A program made the translations under genes and the position numbers. The notes under the pieces are model-generated. The model was not told where the DNA came from. It did not search any database and was given only the letters and a program-made list of their open reading frames with translations. From an uncultured Actinomycetes bacterium (GTDB taxonomy: Bacteria > Actinomycetota > Actinomycetes > Nanopelagicales > Nanopelagicaceae), in contig CAIZHC010000243.1 in assembly GCA_903932705.1 (NCBI GenBank), positions 1 to 5,172 of the forward strand: DNA of 5,172 nt, written 5' to 3'. Below are positions 1 through 4,741 of the stretch, in pieces. How positions within the stretch are numbered: the stretch's first letter is position 1; each line of letters opens with the position of its first letter.

Positions 1-924
1 AAAGAAGCCGGGCTCCCAGATGGCGTCTTTAACGTTGTCCATGGAGATAAAGAAGCGGTCGACGCTCTACTTGAGAACCCAACCGTTAAGAGCATCTCAT
101 TTGTAGGTTCAACACCAATCGCGCAATACATTTACGAAAAGGGCACTGCTAACAAGAAGCGAGTGCAAGCACTTGGTGGAGCAAAGAATCATATGTTGGT
201 TCTGCCCGATGCAGATCTCGACCTTGCTGCAGACCAGGCGATAAACGCTGGTTTTGGCTCAGCTGGTGAACGCTGTATGGCTATCTCTGTGGTACTTGCA
301 GTGGATCCAATCGGTGATGAACTTGTTAGGAAAATTGCGGAGAAGATGCCGCAACTTCGCACAGGCGATGGTCGTCGCGGTTGCGATATGGGACCACTTG
401 TAACCGGCGCACATCGTGACAAGGTCAAAAGTTATGTTGATGCTGGAGTTGCAGATGGTGCAACACTTGTTGTTGACGGAAGAAATCCAGTTGTGGATGG
501 TGAACCTGGTGGATTCTGGCTCGGACCAACCCTCTTTGATCATGTTAAGACTGATATGAGTATTTATACTGATGAAATTTTTGGACCCGTACTTGCTGTG
601 GTTCGCGTGAAGTCGTATGAAGAGGGTGTTGCACTTATCAATGCGCATGAATACGGAAATGGAACTGCAATCTTTACCAACGACGGGGGAGCTGCACGCA
701 GATTCCAAAATGAGATTGAAGTTGGAATGATCGGAATAAACGTTCCCATTCCGGTGCCTGTTGCGTACTACTCATTTGGTGGGTGGAAATCTTCACTCTT
801 CGGAGATTCACATGCCCATGGCACTGAAGGAATTCACTTCTTCACTCGTGGAAAGGTGATTACAAGTCGCTGGCTTGACCCAAGCCACGGTGGAATCAAT
901 CTTGGATTTCCGACGCAGAATTAG
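1..924 (+). CDS. mmsA: Methylmalonate-semialdehyde dehydrogenase (CoA-acylating), C-terminal part, 5' end outside window
   Basis: The frame is open from base 1, giving 307 visible residues. Family members are about 500 residues, so roughly 190 are missing on the left. A GTG at 163 is internal, because clear family sequence precedes it. Visible landmarks are the cofactor-binding segment FVGSTPIA (residues 34-41), QALGGAKNH (about 56-64), the catalytic cysteine in GSAGERCMA (Cys92, codon 274-276), DEIFGPVLAVV with the cofactor-ribose-binding Glu (about Glu192), and the C-terminal FGGWKSSLFGD. The usual ALDH general-base Glu before LGG is replaced by Ala, as in CoA-dependent members. Known family reaction: malonate or methylmalonate semialdehyde plus CoA and NAD+ gives acetyl-CoA or propionyl-CoA, CO2 and NADH, in cytosolic valine, beta-alanine or inositol breakdown. 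No pathway neighbour is visible, so which pathway applies here is unknown. The family call is very secure. Confidence 0.95.
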   Translation, partial: KEAGLPDGVFNVVHGDKEAVDALLENPTVKSISFVGSTPIAQYIYEKGTANKKRVQALGGAKNHMLVLPDADLDLAADQAINAGFGSAGERCMAISVVLAVDPIGDELVRKIAEKMPQLRTGDGRRGCDMGPLVTGAHRDKVKSYVDAGVADGATLVVDGRNPVVDGEPGGFWLGPTLFDHVKTDMSIYTDEIFGPVLAVVRVKSYEEGVALINAHEYGNGTAIFTNDGGAARRFQNEIEVGMIGINVPIPVPVAYYSFGGWKSSLFGDSHAHGTEGIHFFTRGKVITSRWLDPSHGGINLGFPTQN

Positions 925-968
925 CCTAAATCCAAGGGTCAATTCCAGCAGGCTCTCAGAGTTCTCTC

Positions 969-990
969 AGCCGAAGGCTCTTTAATTCCT
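969..990 (+). terminator. Weak candidate terminator after mmsA
   Basis: A short hairpin, AGCC-GAA-GGCT (969-979), is followed by a T-rich run reaching past 990. It lies about 45 bases after the mmsA stop and about 50 before the next start. The stem is only four base pairs, so this is a weak candidate. The same AGCC can instead pair with GGCT at 951-954, giving an alternative hairpin. Apart from this and a Shine-Dalgarno site, the 104-base gap shows little. Confidence 0.25.
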
Positions 991-1015
991 TTATTGAAGT
1001 TAAATAATGGTTATG

Positions 1016-1021
1016 AAGGAG
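1016..1021 (+). promoter_or_regulatory. Shine-Dalgarno site fixing the GTG start of the FMN-binding protein
   Basis: AAGGAG sits seven bases before the GTG at 1029. This is a strong, well-placed ribosome binding site, the best in the window, and it supports a GTG start where no ATG is available near the signal peptide. A possible -10 box (AATAAT, 1003-1008) lies just upstream, without a convincing -35. Confidence 0.75.
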
Positions 1022-1028
1022 TTGCTAC

Positions 1029-1427
1029 GTGGTCTCAAGCAAGTTAATTAAAGGTGCTGCAATCTGCGGAATTGGAGCAGCATCAGCGCTCGTTCCAGTT
1101 GGTCTGAGTTCAGCGAACGCTGCGACCATAAAGACAACCGTTAAGAAATCTGGAACCTTCCTCGGCTCGGCTTACATGACTCACTATGGTGCAGTTCAAG
1201 TCTCGATTACTGTTAAAAATGGAAAGATCACAAAGGTCAACGTTCCCGTCTACCCAACCAGCAGCTTTAGAGATCAGCAGATAAACGCGCAAGCCATACC
1301 AATGTTGGAGCAGGAAGTTATGGTTGCTCAGTCATCTAATATCAACAACATCAGCGGGGCTTCATTTACCGCACAAGGTTTTTACATGTCTTTGGTTTCA
1401 GCTCTAGGAAAAGCTGGACTTAAGTAG
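1029..1427 (+). CDS. Exported FMN-binding domain protein
   Basis: This is a 132-residue protein with an N-terminal signal peptide: basic start, hydrophobic residues about 9-28, and probable cleavage after ANA at residue 31. The rest is one small FMN_bind domain (PF04205 type). It has the typical YGAVQVSITVKNGKITKV stretch (53-70), the middle YPTSSFRDQQINAQA (75-89), and the C-terminal flavinylation-type motif SGASFT (109-114). In the family, the last Ser/Thr of this motif (Thr114 here) carries FMN joined through phosphate by the ApbE flavin transferase outside the membrane. No apbE is in view. I infer an extracytoplasmic one-flavin redox carrier whose electron donor and acceptor are unknown. 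The GTG start is fixed by a good Shine-Dalgarno site, and a strong hairpin follows ten bases after the stop, so the gene may be a single transcription unit. The domain call is secure; the physiological role is open. Confidence 0.88.
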   Translation: MVSSKLIKGAAICGIGAASALVPVGLSSANAATIKTTVKKSGTFLGSAYMTHYGAVQVSITVKNGKITKVNVPVYPTSSFRDQQINAQAIPMLEQEVMVAQSSNINNISGASFTAQGFYMSLVSALGKAGLK

Positions 1428-1436
1428 GAAACCGCA

Positions 1437-1472
1437 CTCGGCTTGAGCGATGTGAGGGCATCGCTCGCCGAG
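1437..1472 (+). terminator. Strong hairpin after the FMN-binding gene, probable terminator without U-tract
   Basis: The left arm CTCGGC-TT-GAGCGATG (1437-1452) pairs fully with CATCGCTCGCCGAG (1459-1472), apart from a two-base TT bulge. That gives 14 base pairs around a six-base loop (TGAGGG). It begins ten bases after the stop codon. There is no T-run on either side, so it is not a textbook intrinsic terminator. Actinobacterial 3' ends often show such U-less hairpins, so termination or 3'-end protection is the likely role. The pairing is seen directly; the function is inferred. Confidence 0.7.
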
Positions 1473-1485
1473 CTTCGGAATAAAA

Positions 1486-1519
1486 CCCAATCAGATACCG
1501 AAAGTTTAATGAGATTGGG
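1486..1519. repeat. Inverted repeat around a possible -10 box before the TMEM175 gene
   Basis: CCCAATC (1486-1492) and GATTGGG (1513-1519) are perfect seven-base inverted copies separated by 20 bases. TTTAAT (1505-1510), which matches five of six positions of a -10 box, lies between them, although no good -35 is seen. It could be an operator overlapping the promoter of the next gene, or a hairpin in its leader. A chance origin cannot be excluded. Confidence 0.35.
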
Positions 1520-1543
1520 AAGCAAATCAGGCAAACTAAAGCC

Positions 1544-2146
1544 GTGAAACCTAGTCGCATGGAAGCATTCAGCGATGGCGTCTTTGCTGTTGCCATCACC
1601 TTGTTGGTCTTCAACCTTAAAGTCCCAGATATGTCCTCTGGACATTTGGGCCGGGAACTTGGACATCAATGGCCCTCATATCTTGCCTATGTAATTAGCT
1701 TCTTCTCTATTGGTATCTGCTGGGTCAATCACCATTCGATTTTGGATCGTGTTGCTATGGCAGACCGGGAACTTCTCTTCATCAATTTAGGCTTACTCCT
1801 TGGAATAGTTTCAATTCCATTTACTACTTCACTTGGTGCGGTCTGGTACAAAGATGGAAATGATGGCAAGTTAGCCGTAGGAATTTATTGTTTAAATTGG
1901 GTTTATGTCTCCCTCACATACATGGTCTTAATTCGACACCTGATGGGACATGCGCATCTCTCTGCCAACGCCACCGGCGTAACTTTGCAATCTCTCCAAC
2001 GCAAGGGGTTTATTGGAATCTCTGCTTATGCGATTGCCACAGTTCTCTCGCTCTTTCTGCCAGTGCTTGCATTCCTCGTCTGCCTCATTTTGGCGATGTA
2101 CTACGTCTTTGGCGTAGAAGATGAGGTCATCCGAGAAGTGGCGTAG
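1544..2146 (+). CDS. TMEM175-family (DUF1211) potassium channel
   Basis: This is a 200-residue integral membrane protein with about six hydrophobic segments (roughly 9-25, 45-63, 76-97, 107-131, 154-172, 173-190), the normal size for the single-domain bacterial form. The N-terminus carries the family signature RxxAFSDGVFAVAITLLV: Arg5, then Phe9-Ser10-Asp11 at the start of helix 1. WVNHHSILDRV (60-70) follows helix 2. Known bacterial members assemble as tetramers and conduct potassium; that this one does is inferred. The GTG at 1544 is preferred over ATG at 1559 because the ATG would remove the conserved Arg5. There is no clear Shine-Dalgarno site (only a weak AGG at 1529-1531), so the start is read from conservation, or translation may be leaderless-like. 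The C-terminus is acidic (VEDEVIREVA). The next gene begins about 37 bases downstream on the same strand. Confidence 0.88.
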   Translation: MKPSRMEAFSDGVFAVAITLLVFNLKVPDMSSGHLGRELGHQWPSYLAYVISFFSIGICWVNHHSILDRVAMADRELLFINLGLLLGIVSIPFTTSLGAVWYKDGNDGKLAVGIYCLNWVYVSLTYMVLIRHLMGHAHLSANATGVTLQSLQRKGFIGISAYAIATVLSLFLPVLAFLVCLILAMYYVFGVEDEVIREVA

Positions 2147-2157
2147 CGCGAGTCACA

Positions 2158-2180
2158 CTCTTATCACTCAAAGTAAGAGG
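2158..2180 (+). promoter_or_regulatory. Shine-Dalgarno site of nnrD lying within a small hairpin
   Basis: AAGAGG (2175-2180) is the only purine-rich ribosome-binding sequence before the dehydratase gene, three bases before ATG 2184 and six before TTG 2187. It overlaps the right arm of CTCTTA (2158-2163) / TAAGAG (2174-2179), which could fold with a ten-base loop and hide the site. The stem is short and AT-rich, so any effect would be modest. Confidence 0.4.
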
Positions 2181-2183
2181 ATA

Positions 2184-2957
2184 ATGTTGTGGGTGAAGAA
2201 GAACTTCTTGCGTAGGTTGAATAAGTATTCGCATAAATATTCGCATGGCACCGTCGCCGTAATTGCTGGTAGTTCGGAGTACGTCGGTGCATCTCTTCTC
2301 TGTGTAGGTGGAGCTAGAAGAGGTGGATCTGGATACATCAATTACATTCATGAAGAAGAGTTCATTCGCAATTTAGTAGTGAGCTCTTATCCAGATGTGG
2401 TGGTCCGCGAAAAGTTTAAAGGGATTAAAGCAGATGCTTGGGTTGTTGGGCCAGGCTCCCCAAAATTGCCACGCAGATTTAATATTCCTCACTCTAAATA
2501 CGCGGTTCTTGATGCCGGTGCTATGAAGTACGCACGTCGGATTAGAGCCGACTTTGTAGTTATAACGCCTCACGAAGGTGAAGCTCGCAAACTCGGCTTT
2601 GTTATTGGTGAAGGCGATGAAGGACGCGAACAGAGCGCTCGCGAAATGGCGGAGGCGCTCGGTTGCGTTGTCGTACTAAAAGGACATCACACGGTCGTGG
2701 CCTCTCCTGAGGGTTTAGCTGTGATGGATGAGCTTGCAGGACCTGAACTTGCTACCGCCGGAACAGGTGATGTGCTCGCGGGATTGATGGGTTCAATGCT
2801 CGCCAGTTGGAAACCCGAGAGCTATCAAGAGGTTGTAGTAGTGATCTTCAAGGCGATTAGCGCTCATGCGCTCGCTGCAACTGCGGCTTCAGCTGAAATC
2901 AATCCGATTACCTCCTCAGATATCCTTAAGTTCTTACCCATCGTCTTAAAGCAATAG
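2184..2957 (+). CDS. nnrD: ADP-dependent NAD(P)H-hydrate dehydratase, stand-alone
   Basis: This is a cytosolic repair enzyme that dehydrates the (S)-hydrate of NADH or NADPH back to the normal cofactor, using ADP in bacteria. The 257 residues from ATG 2184 match the YjeF C-terminal (carbohydrate-kinase-like) domain: AGSSEYVGA (28-36), VVGPGSP (87-93), LDAGAM (109-114), ITPHEGEARKL (127-137), VVLKGHHTVV (163-172) and ATAGTGDVLAGLMG (190-203). The last motif holds the catalytic Asp at 196. The N-terminal epimerase domain of bifunctional YjeF is absent. Either another gene supplies it or spontaneous epimerisation suffices. The frame is open up to ATG 2121, but that start would overlap the previous gene by 26 bases and has no family support. 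ATG 2184 or TTG 2187 fits the Shine-Dalgarno at 2175-2180, and GTG 2193 is a third choice. The tandem KYSHKYSHG (14-22) precedes the first strand. Co-transcription with the channel gene is plausible. Confidence 0.9.
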   Translation: MLWVKKNFLRRLNKYSHKYSHGTVAVIAGSSEYVGASLLCVGGARRGGSGYINYIHEEEFIRNLVVSSYPDVVVREKFKGIKADAWVVGPGSPKLPRRFNIPHSKYAVLDAGAMKYARRIRADFVVITPHEGEARKLGFVIGEGDEGREQSAREMAEALGCVVVLKGHHTVVASPEGLAVMDELAGPELATAGTGDVLAGLMGSMLASWKPESYQEVVVVIFKAISAHALAATAASAEINPITSSDILKFLPIVLKQ

Positions 2958-2981
2958 TTAGAGTTATGCTGTGATCAACTT

Positions 2982-2987
2982 GGGAGG
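2982..2987 (+). promoter_or_regulatory. Shine-Dalgarno site choosing ATG 2992 for the small membrane protein
   Basis: GGGAGG lies four bases before ATG 2992. It falls inside the longer reading frame that begins at GTG 2971, so it argues for the later start. TATGCT (2965-2970) resembles a -10 box and would place a transcript start near 2977, which would also exclude GTG 2971. No clear -35 is seen. Confidence 0.55.
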
Positions 2988-2991
2988 CTCC

Positions 2992-3210
2992 ATGAAAGCA
3001 AAGATTTTTTCAGCGATTGTCGTATCCCAACTAGTTCTGAGTTCTGCGACCGCCTGGGCCGATGATGATGGAAACATTGCACGTCCTCATATCTCTGAAA
3101 TCGGTGGAGATGACCACAGTCCTGGGGTGAGGCTTGTCATCTATTTAACATTGCTCATAATCGGATTTGGTATTGGCCTGACCGTCGGTCGACGAACTCG
3201 CCGAAAGTAA
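2992..3210 (+). CDS. Small exported membrane-anchored protein of unknown function
   Basis: I do not recognise this 72-residue protein. It starts with a signal peptide (MKAKIFSAIVVSQLVLSS, then ATAWA with probable cleavage before Asp24). A short, polar, acidic and His-containing outer segment follows, of about 26 residues and including DDDGN and GGDDHSPG. Next come one hydrophobic helix (about residues 50-66, VIYLTLLIIGFGIGLTVG) and a basic tail, RRTRRK. By the positive-inside rule the outer segment would face outward and the tail inward. After signal cleavage only about 49 residues remain, nearly half of them in the membrane. ATG 2992 is chosen over GTG 2971 because of the Shine-Dalgarno at 2982-2987 and because it leaves a normal signal peptide. 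It is separated from nnrD by 34 bases and from the hydrolase by 10, suggesting co-transcription with the latter. It might be a membrane-protein partner or a metal-binding peptide, but nothing proves either. Confidence 0.7.
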   Translation: MKAKIFSAIVVSQLVLSSATAWADDDGNIARPHISEIGGDDHSPGVRLVIYLTLLIIGFGIGLTVGRRTRRK

Positions 3211-3220
3211 TTCGCGTTTA

Positions 3221-3907
3221 ATGGGAATGCATCTGATTTACACCCACGATGGAGTAACGGGCGAAGGATACTTAGCGTTACCTGCGACGGAGAGCGGTCC
3301 TGCAGTAATCATTATTCAAGAGTGGTGGGGCCTGGTTGGTCACATCAAGGATGTGGTCGATCGTTTTGCGGCCGCTGGATTCGTCGCCTTTGCACCTGAT
3401 CTGTATCACGGCCAGGCAGCTTCTGAACCGGATACTGCAAAGAAACTTATGATGGAACTCGAGCTAGATCGCGCTGGTTCTGAAATCACCCATGCTGCTG
3501 ACTACTTACTTTCACTTCCTGAAACCTCATCCTCACATGTGGGAGTTGTGGGCTTTTGTATGGGTGGAAGTTTGGCGATAGTGAGCGGAACGCTCTCTCC
3601 CAAGATCAGCGCAACCGTTGGCTTTTACCCTGGCTCTTCCTGGGAACGTCACGCACCTCGGTGGACAAATTATCAAGGAAAGTCTGCGCTTATTCATTGC
3701 GCGGAAGGGGATGGCACATCCGCTGCAGCTGGAATCCAAGAAGCGATTGCGGAAATTACTTCGGCCGAAGGTTCAGTCGTGGCATACGACTACCCAGGAA
3801 CTCGACATGCCTTCTTCAATAACGATCGCCCTGAAGTCTTTGATGCGCTCGCAGCAGGATTGGCTTGGGAGCGAACTCTAGAGTTCTTTTTCAGCACGTT
3901 AATTTAA
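3221..3907 (+). CDS. Dienelactone hydrolase family protein
   Basis: This is a 228-residue alpha/beta hydrolase, the usual size for the family and without a signal peptide, so cytosolic. It has the family layout: an early strand, then QEWWGLVGHIKDVVDRFA (33-50) with the conserved Glu34. APDLYHG (58-64) follows. The nucleophile elbow is GFCMGG (111-116), with Cys113 in place of the usual Ser. The likely triad partners are Asp164 in AEGDGT and His196 in GTRHAFFN. Known relatives open dienelactone in chloroaromatic breakdown, but most genomic homologues act on unidentified esters or lactones, and no aromatic-degradation genes are nearby. No Shine-Dalgarno precedes ATG 3221, and ATG 3227 (Met3) is a possible alternative. 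The gene follows the small membrane-protein gene by ten bases, so it is probably translated from a shared transcript. The family call is secure; the substrate is unknown. Confidence 0.92.
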   Translation: MGMHLIYTHDGVTGEGYLALPATESGPAVIIIQEWWGLVGHIKDVVDRFAAAGFVAFAPDLYHGQAASEPDTAKKLMMELELDRAGSEITHAADYLLSLPETSSSHVGVVGFCMGGSLAIVSGTLSPKISATVGFYPGSSWERHAPRWTNYQGKSALIHCAEGDGTSAAAGIQEAIAEITSAEGSVVAYDYPGTRHAFFNNDRPEVFDALAAGLAWERTLEFFFSTLI

Positions 3908-3910
3908 CGT

Positions 3911-3929
3911 TAAGGAAGCTGTAAGGAAG
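3911..3929 (+). repeat. Direct repeat TAAGGAAG with 11-base period upstream of the SIMPL gene
   Basis: TAAGGAAG occurs at 3911-3918 and again at 3922-3929, in identical copies 11 bases apart (one helical turn). The pair covers the place of the -35 box for the -10 candidate at 3936-3941. Tandem 11-base repeats in that position are typical binding sites of OmpR/PhoB-type response regulators. That link is inference from spacing only. Because the motif is purine-rich, it could also be mistaken for a ribosome binding site. Confidence 0.4.
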
Positions 3930-3935
3930 ATGGTC

Positions 3936-3941
3936 TATCCT
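3936..3941 (+). promoter_or_regulatory. Probable -10 box of a leaderless promoter for the SIMPL gene
   Basis: TATCCT ends six bases before ATG 3948, so transcription would begin at about the A of the start codon. The nearest Shine-Dalgarno-like sequence (AAGGAAG, 3923-3929) is 18 bases from the ATG, too far to serve it. Together these suggest a leaderless mRNA. No good -35 is visible; the direct repeat at 3911-3929 occupies its place. Confidence 0.45.
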
Positions 3942-3947
3942 TAAATT

Positions 3948-4706
3948 ATGAATATGAATGAGCCTATGAAAAGCAATCGTCCCTCACCTAAGTTTTATGG
4001 ATTTATTATCTCGGCCTTGATTCTTGCAATCGGCACTGGTTACGGCTTGAGTCTTGTGGGACAAGGTCTTGCAGCTCGAGCAGGAAATTCAGTTACTGTC
4101 ACGGGTCAAGCTCGCACAAGTGCAACTGCTGACAATTCAGTCTGGACACTTAACGCTCAAGAGAGTTCACAGAGCGCCGCCTCAGCCGTCACTAAGGTCG
4201 AGAAGAGCGTTGCAGCACTTACAAAGTATTTAGTAGCCGGTGGTATTCCTGCTGCTGGAATTCAATCAGGTGGTGTTAATACAAATGCCATATATGAATA
4301 TGTAAATGGAAATCAAACAGGCCGGGTTCTCTCGTATCAAGCAAATCAGAGCGTGACTGTTCGCTCCAAAGATGTAAATCTTGTTAATTCATTGAGTAAT
4401 GGCATCGGCACTTTGTTACAGACCGGTGTAAACATCAACAACTATGGCCCTCAGTTCTATGTTTCAAATCTCTCAAATCTTCGTCCAAAGTTGTTGGCTG
4501 AGGCAATGGTTGATGCAAAGGCTCGCGGAATTTCCATGACTAAGGCTGTTGGATCAAAGCTCGGCGCTGTCGTCGCTGTTTCAAGTGGACCAGTTCAAGT
4601 TACATCACCAGATTCAGTTGATGCATCCGCTGGCGGAATGTATGACACCTCAACAATTCCAAAGACTGTCACTGTTACAGTCTCGGTCAGCTTTAAAGTT
4701 AACTAA
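3948..4706 (+). CDS. Membrane-anchored SIMPL domain (DUF541, YggE-like) protein
   Basis: This is a 252-residue protein with a short basic N-terminus and one hydrophobic segment (about residues 16-40), acting as a signal anchor or signal peptide. No clear cleavage site is seen, though AAR at 42-44 is possible. The remainder is an extracytoplasmic SIMPL domain. Features are the opening strand NSVTVTGQARTSATADNS (47-64), the Ala- and Lys-rich helix QSAASAVTKVEKSVAAL (74-90), the AGIQSGGVNTNA stretch, a helix with LLAEAMVDAKARG near residues 182-194, and a Thr/Val-rich last strand ending at VSFKVN. Members of this family (E. coli YggE, BP26) form oligomeric rings at the cell surface. Their biochemical role is poorly defined, with links to oxidative stress and membrane integrity. 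ATG 3948 is favoured because it fits the leaderless promoter; ATG 3954 and 3966 remain possible. Its stop codon abuts the stop of the convergent pirin gene. Confidence 0.85.
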   Translation: MNMNEPMKSNRPSPKFYGFIISALILAIGTGYGLSLVGQGLAARAGNSVTVTGQARTSATADNSVWTLNAQESSQSAASAVTKVEKSVAALTKYLVAGGIPAAGIQSGGVNTNAIYEYVNGNQTGRVLSYQANQSVTVRSKDVNLVNSLSNGIGTLLQTGVNINNYGPQFYVSNLSNLRPKLLAEAMVDAKARGISMTKAVGSKLGAVVAVSSGPVQVTSPDSVDASAGGMYDTSTIPKTVTVTVSVSFKVN

Positions 4707-4741
4707 TTAACTAGGGCTTACATTTCCCCGCGGGGTTAACC
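4698..4741. repeat. Inverted repeats at the convergent junction
   Basis: GTTAA-CTAA-TTAAC (4698-4711) is a five-base-pair hairpin containing both stop codons, TAA of the SIMPL gene and TAA (minus strand) of the pirin gene. Just downstream lie the palindromes CCCCGCGGGG (4726-4735) and GGTTAACC (4734-4741), inside the pirin coding end. There is no T-run. These may act as a weak bidirectional 3' end, but coding sequence overlaps them, so chance is possible. Confidence 0.3.

Noticed and set aside
163..165. GTG 163 as the start of the dehydrogenase
   Set aside because: The upstream frame from base 1 encodes conserved aldehyde dehydrogenase sequence, including FVGSTPIA, so this is an internal Val codon.
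163..180. Loss of the catalytic Glu before LGG in MmsA as a defect
   Set aside because: The CoA-dependent methylmalonate-semialdehyde dehydrogenases as a group lack this Glu. The catalytic Cys and the cofactor-binding Glu are intact.
259..708. A 149-codon open frame on the minus strand opposite mmsA
   Set aside because: It lies wholly inside a strongly conserved dehydrogenase frame, and its translation shows no recognisable domain. It is a shadow frame.
2121..2183. ATG 2121 as the start of nnrD
   Set aside because: It would overlap the channel gene by 26 bases and add 21 residues unlike the family, while a Shine-Dalgarno site lies just before 2184.
2971..2991. GTG 2971 as the start of the small membrane protein
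   Set aside because: The Shine-Dalgarno GGGAGG lies downstream of it, and the extra residues would weaken the signal peptide start.
3556..3881. Overlapping plus- and minus-strand open frames within the dienelactone hydrolase gene
   Set aside because: They are shadows of a frame with a complete catalytic triad and have no ribosome binding site or recognisable domain.
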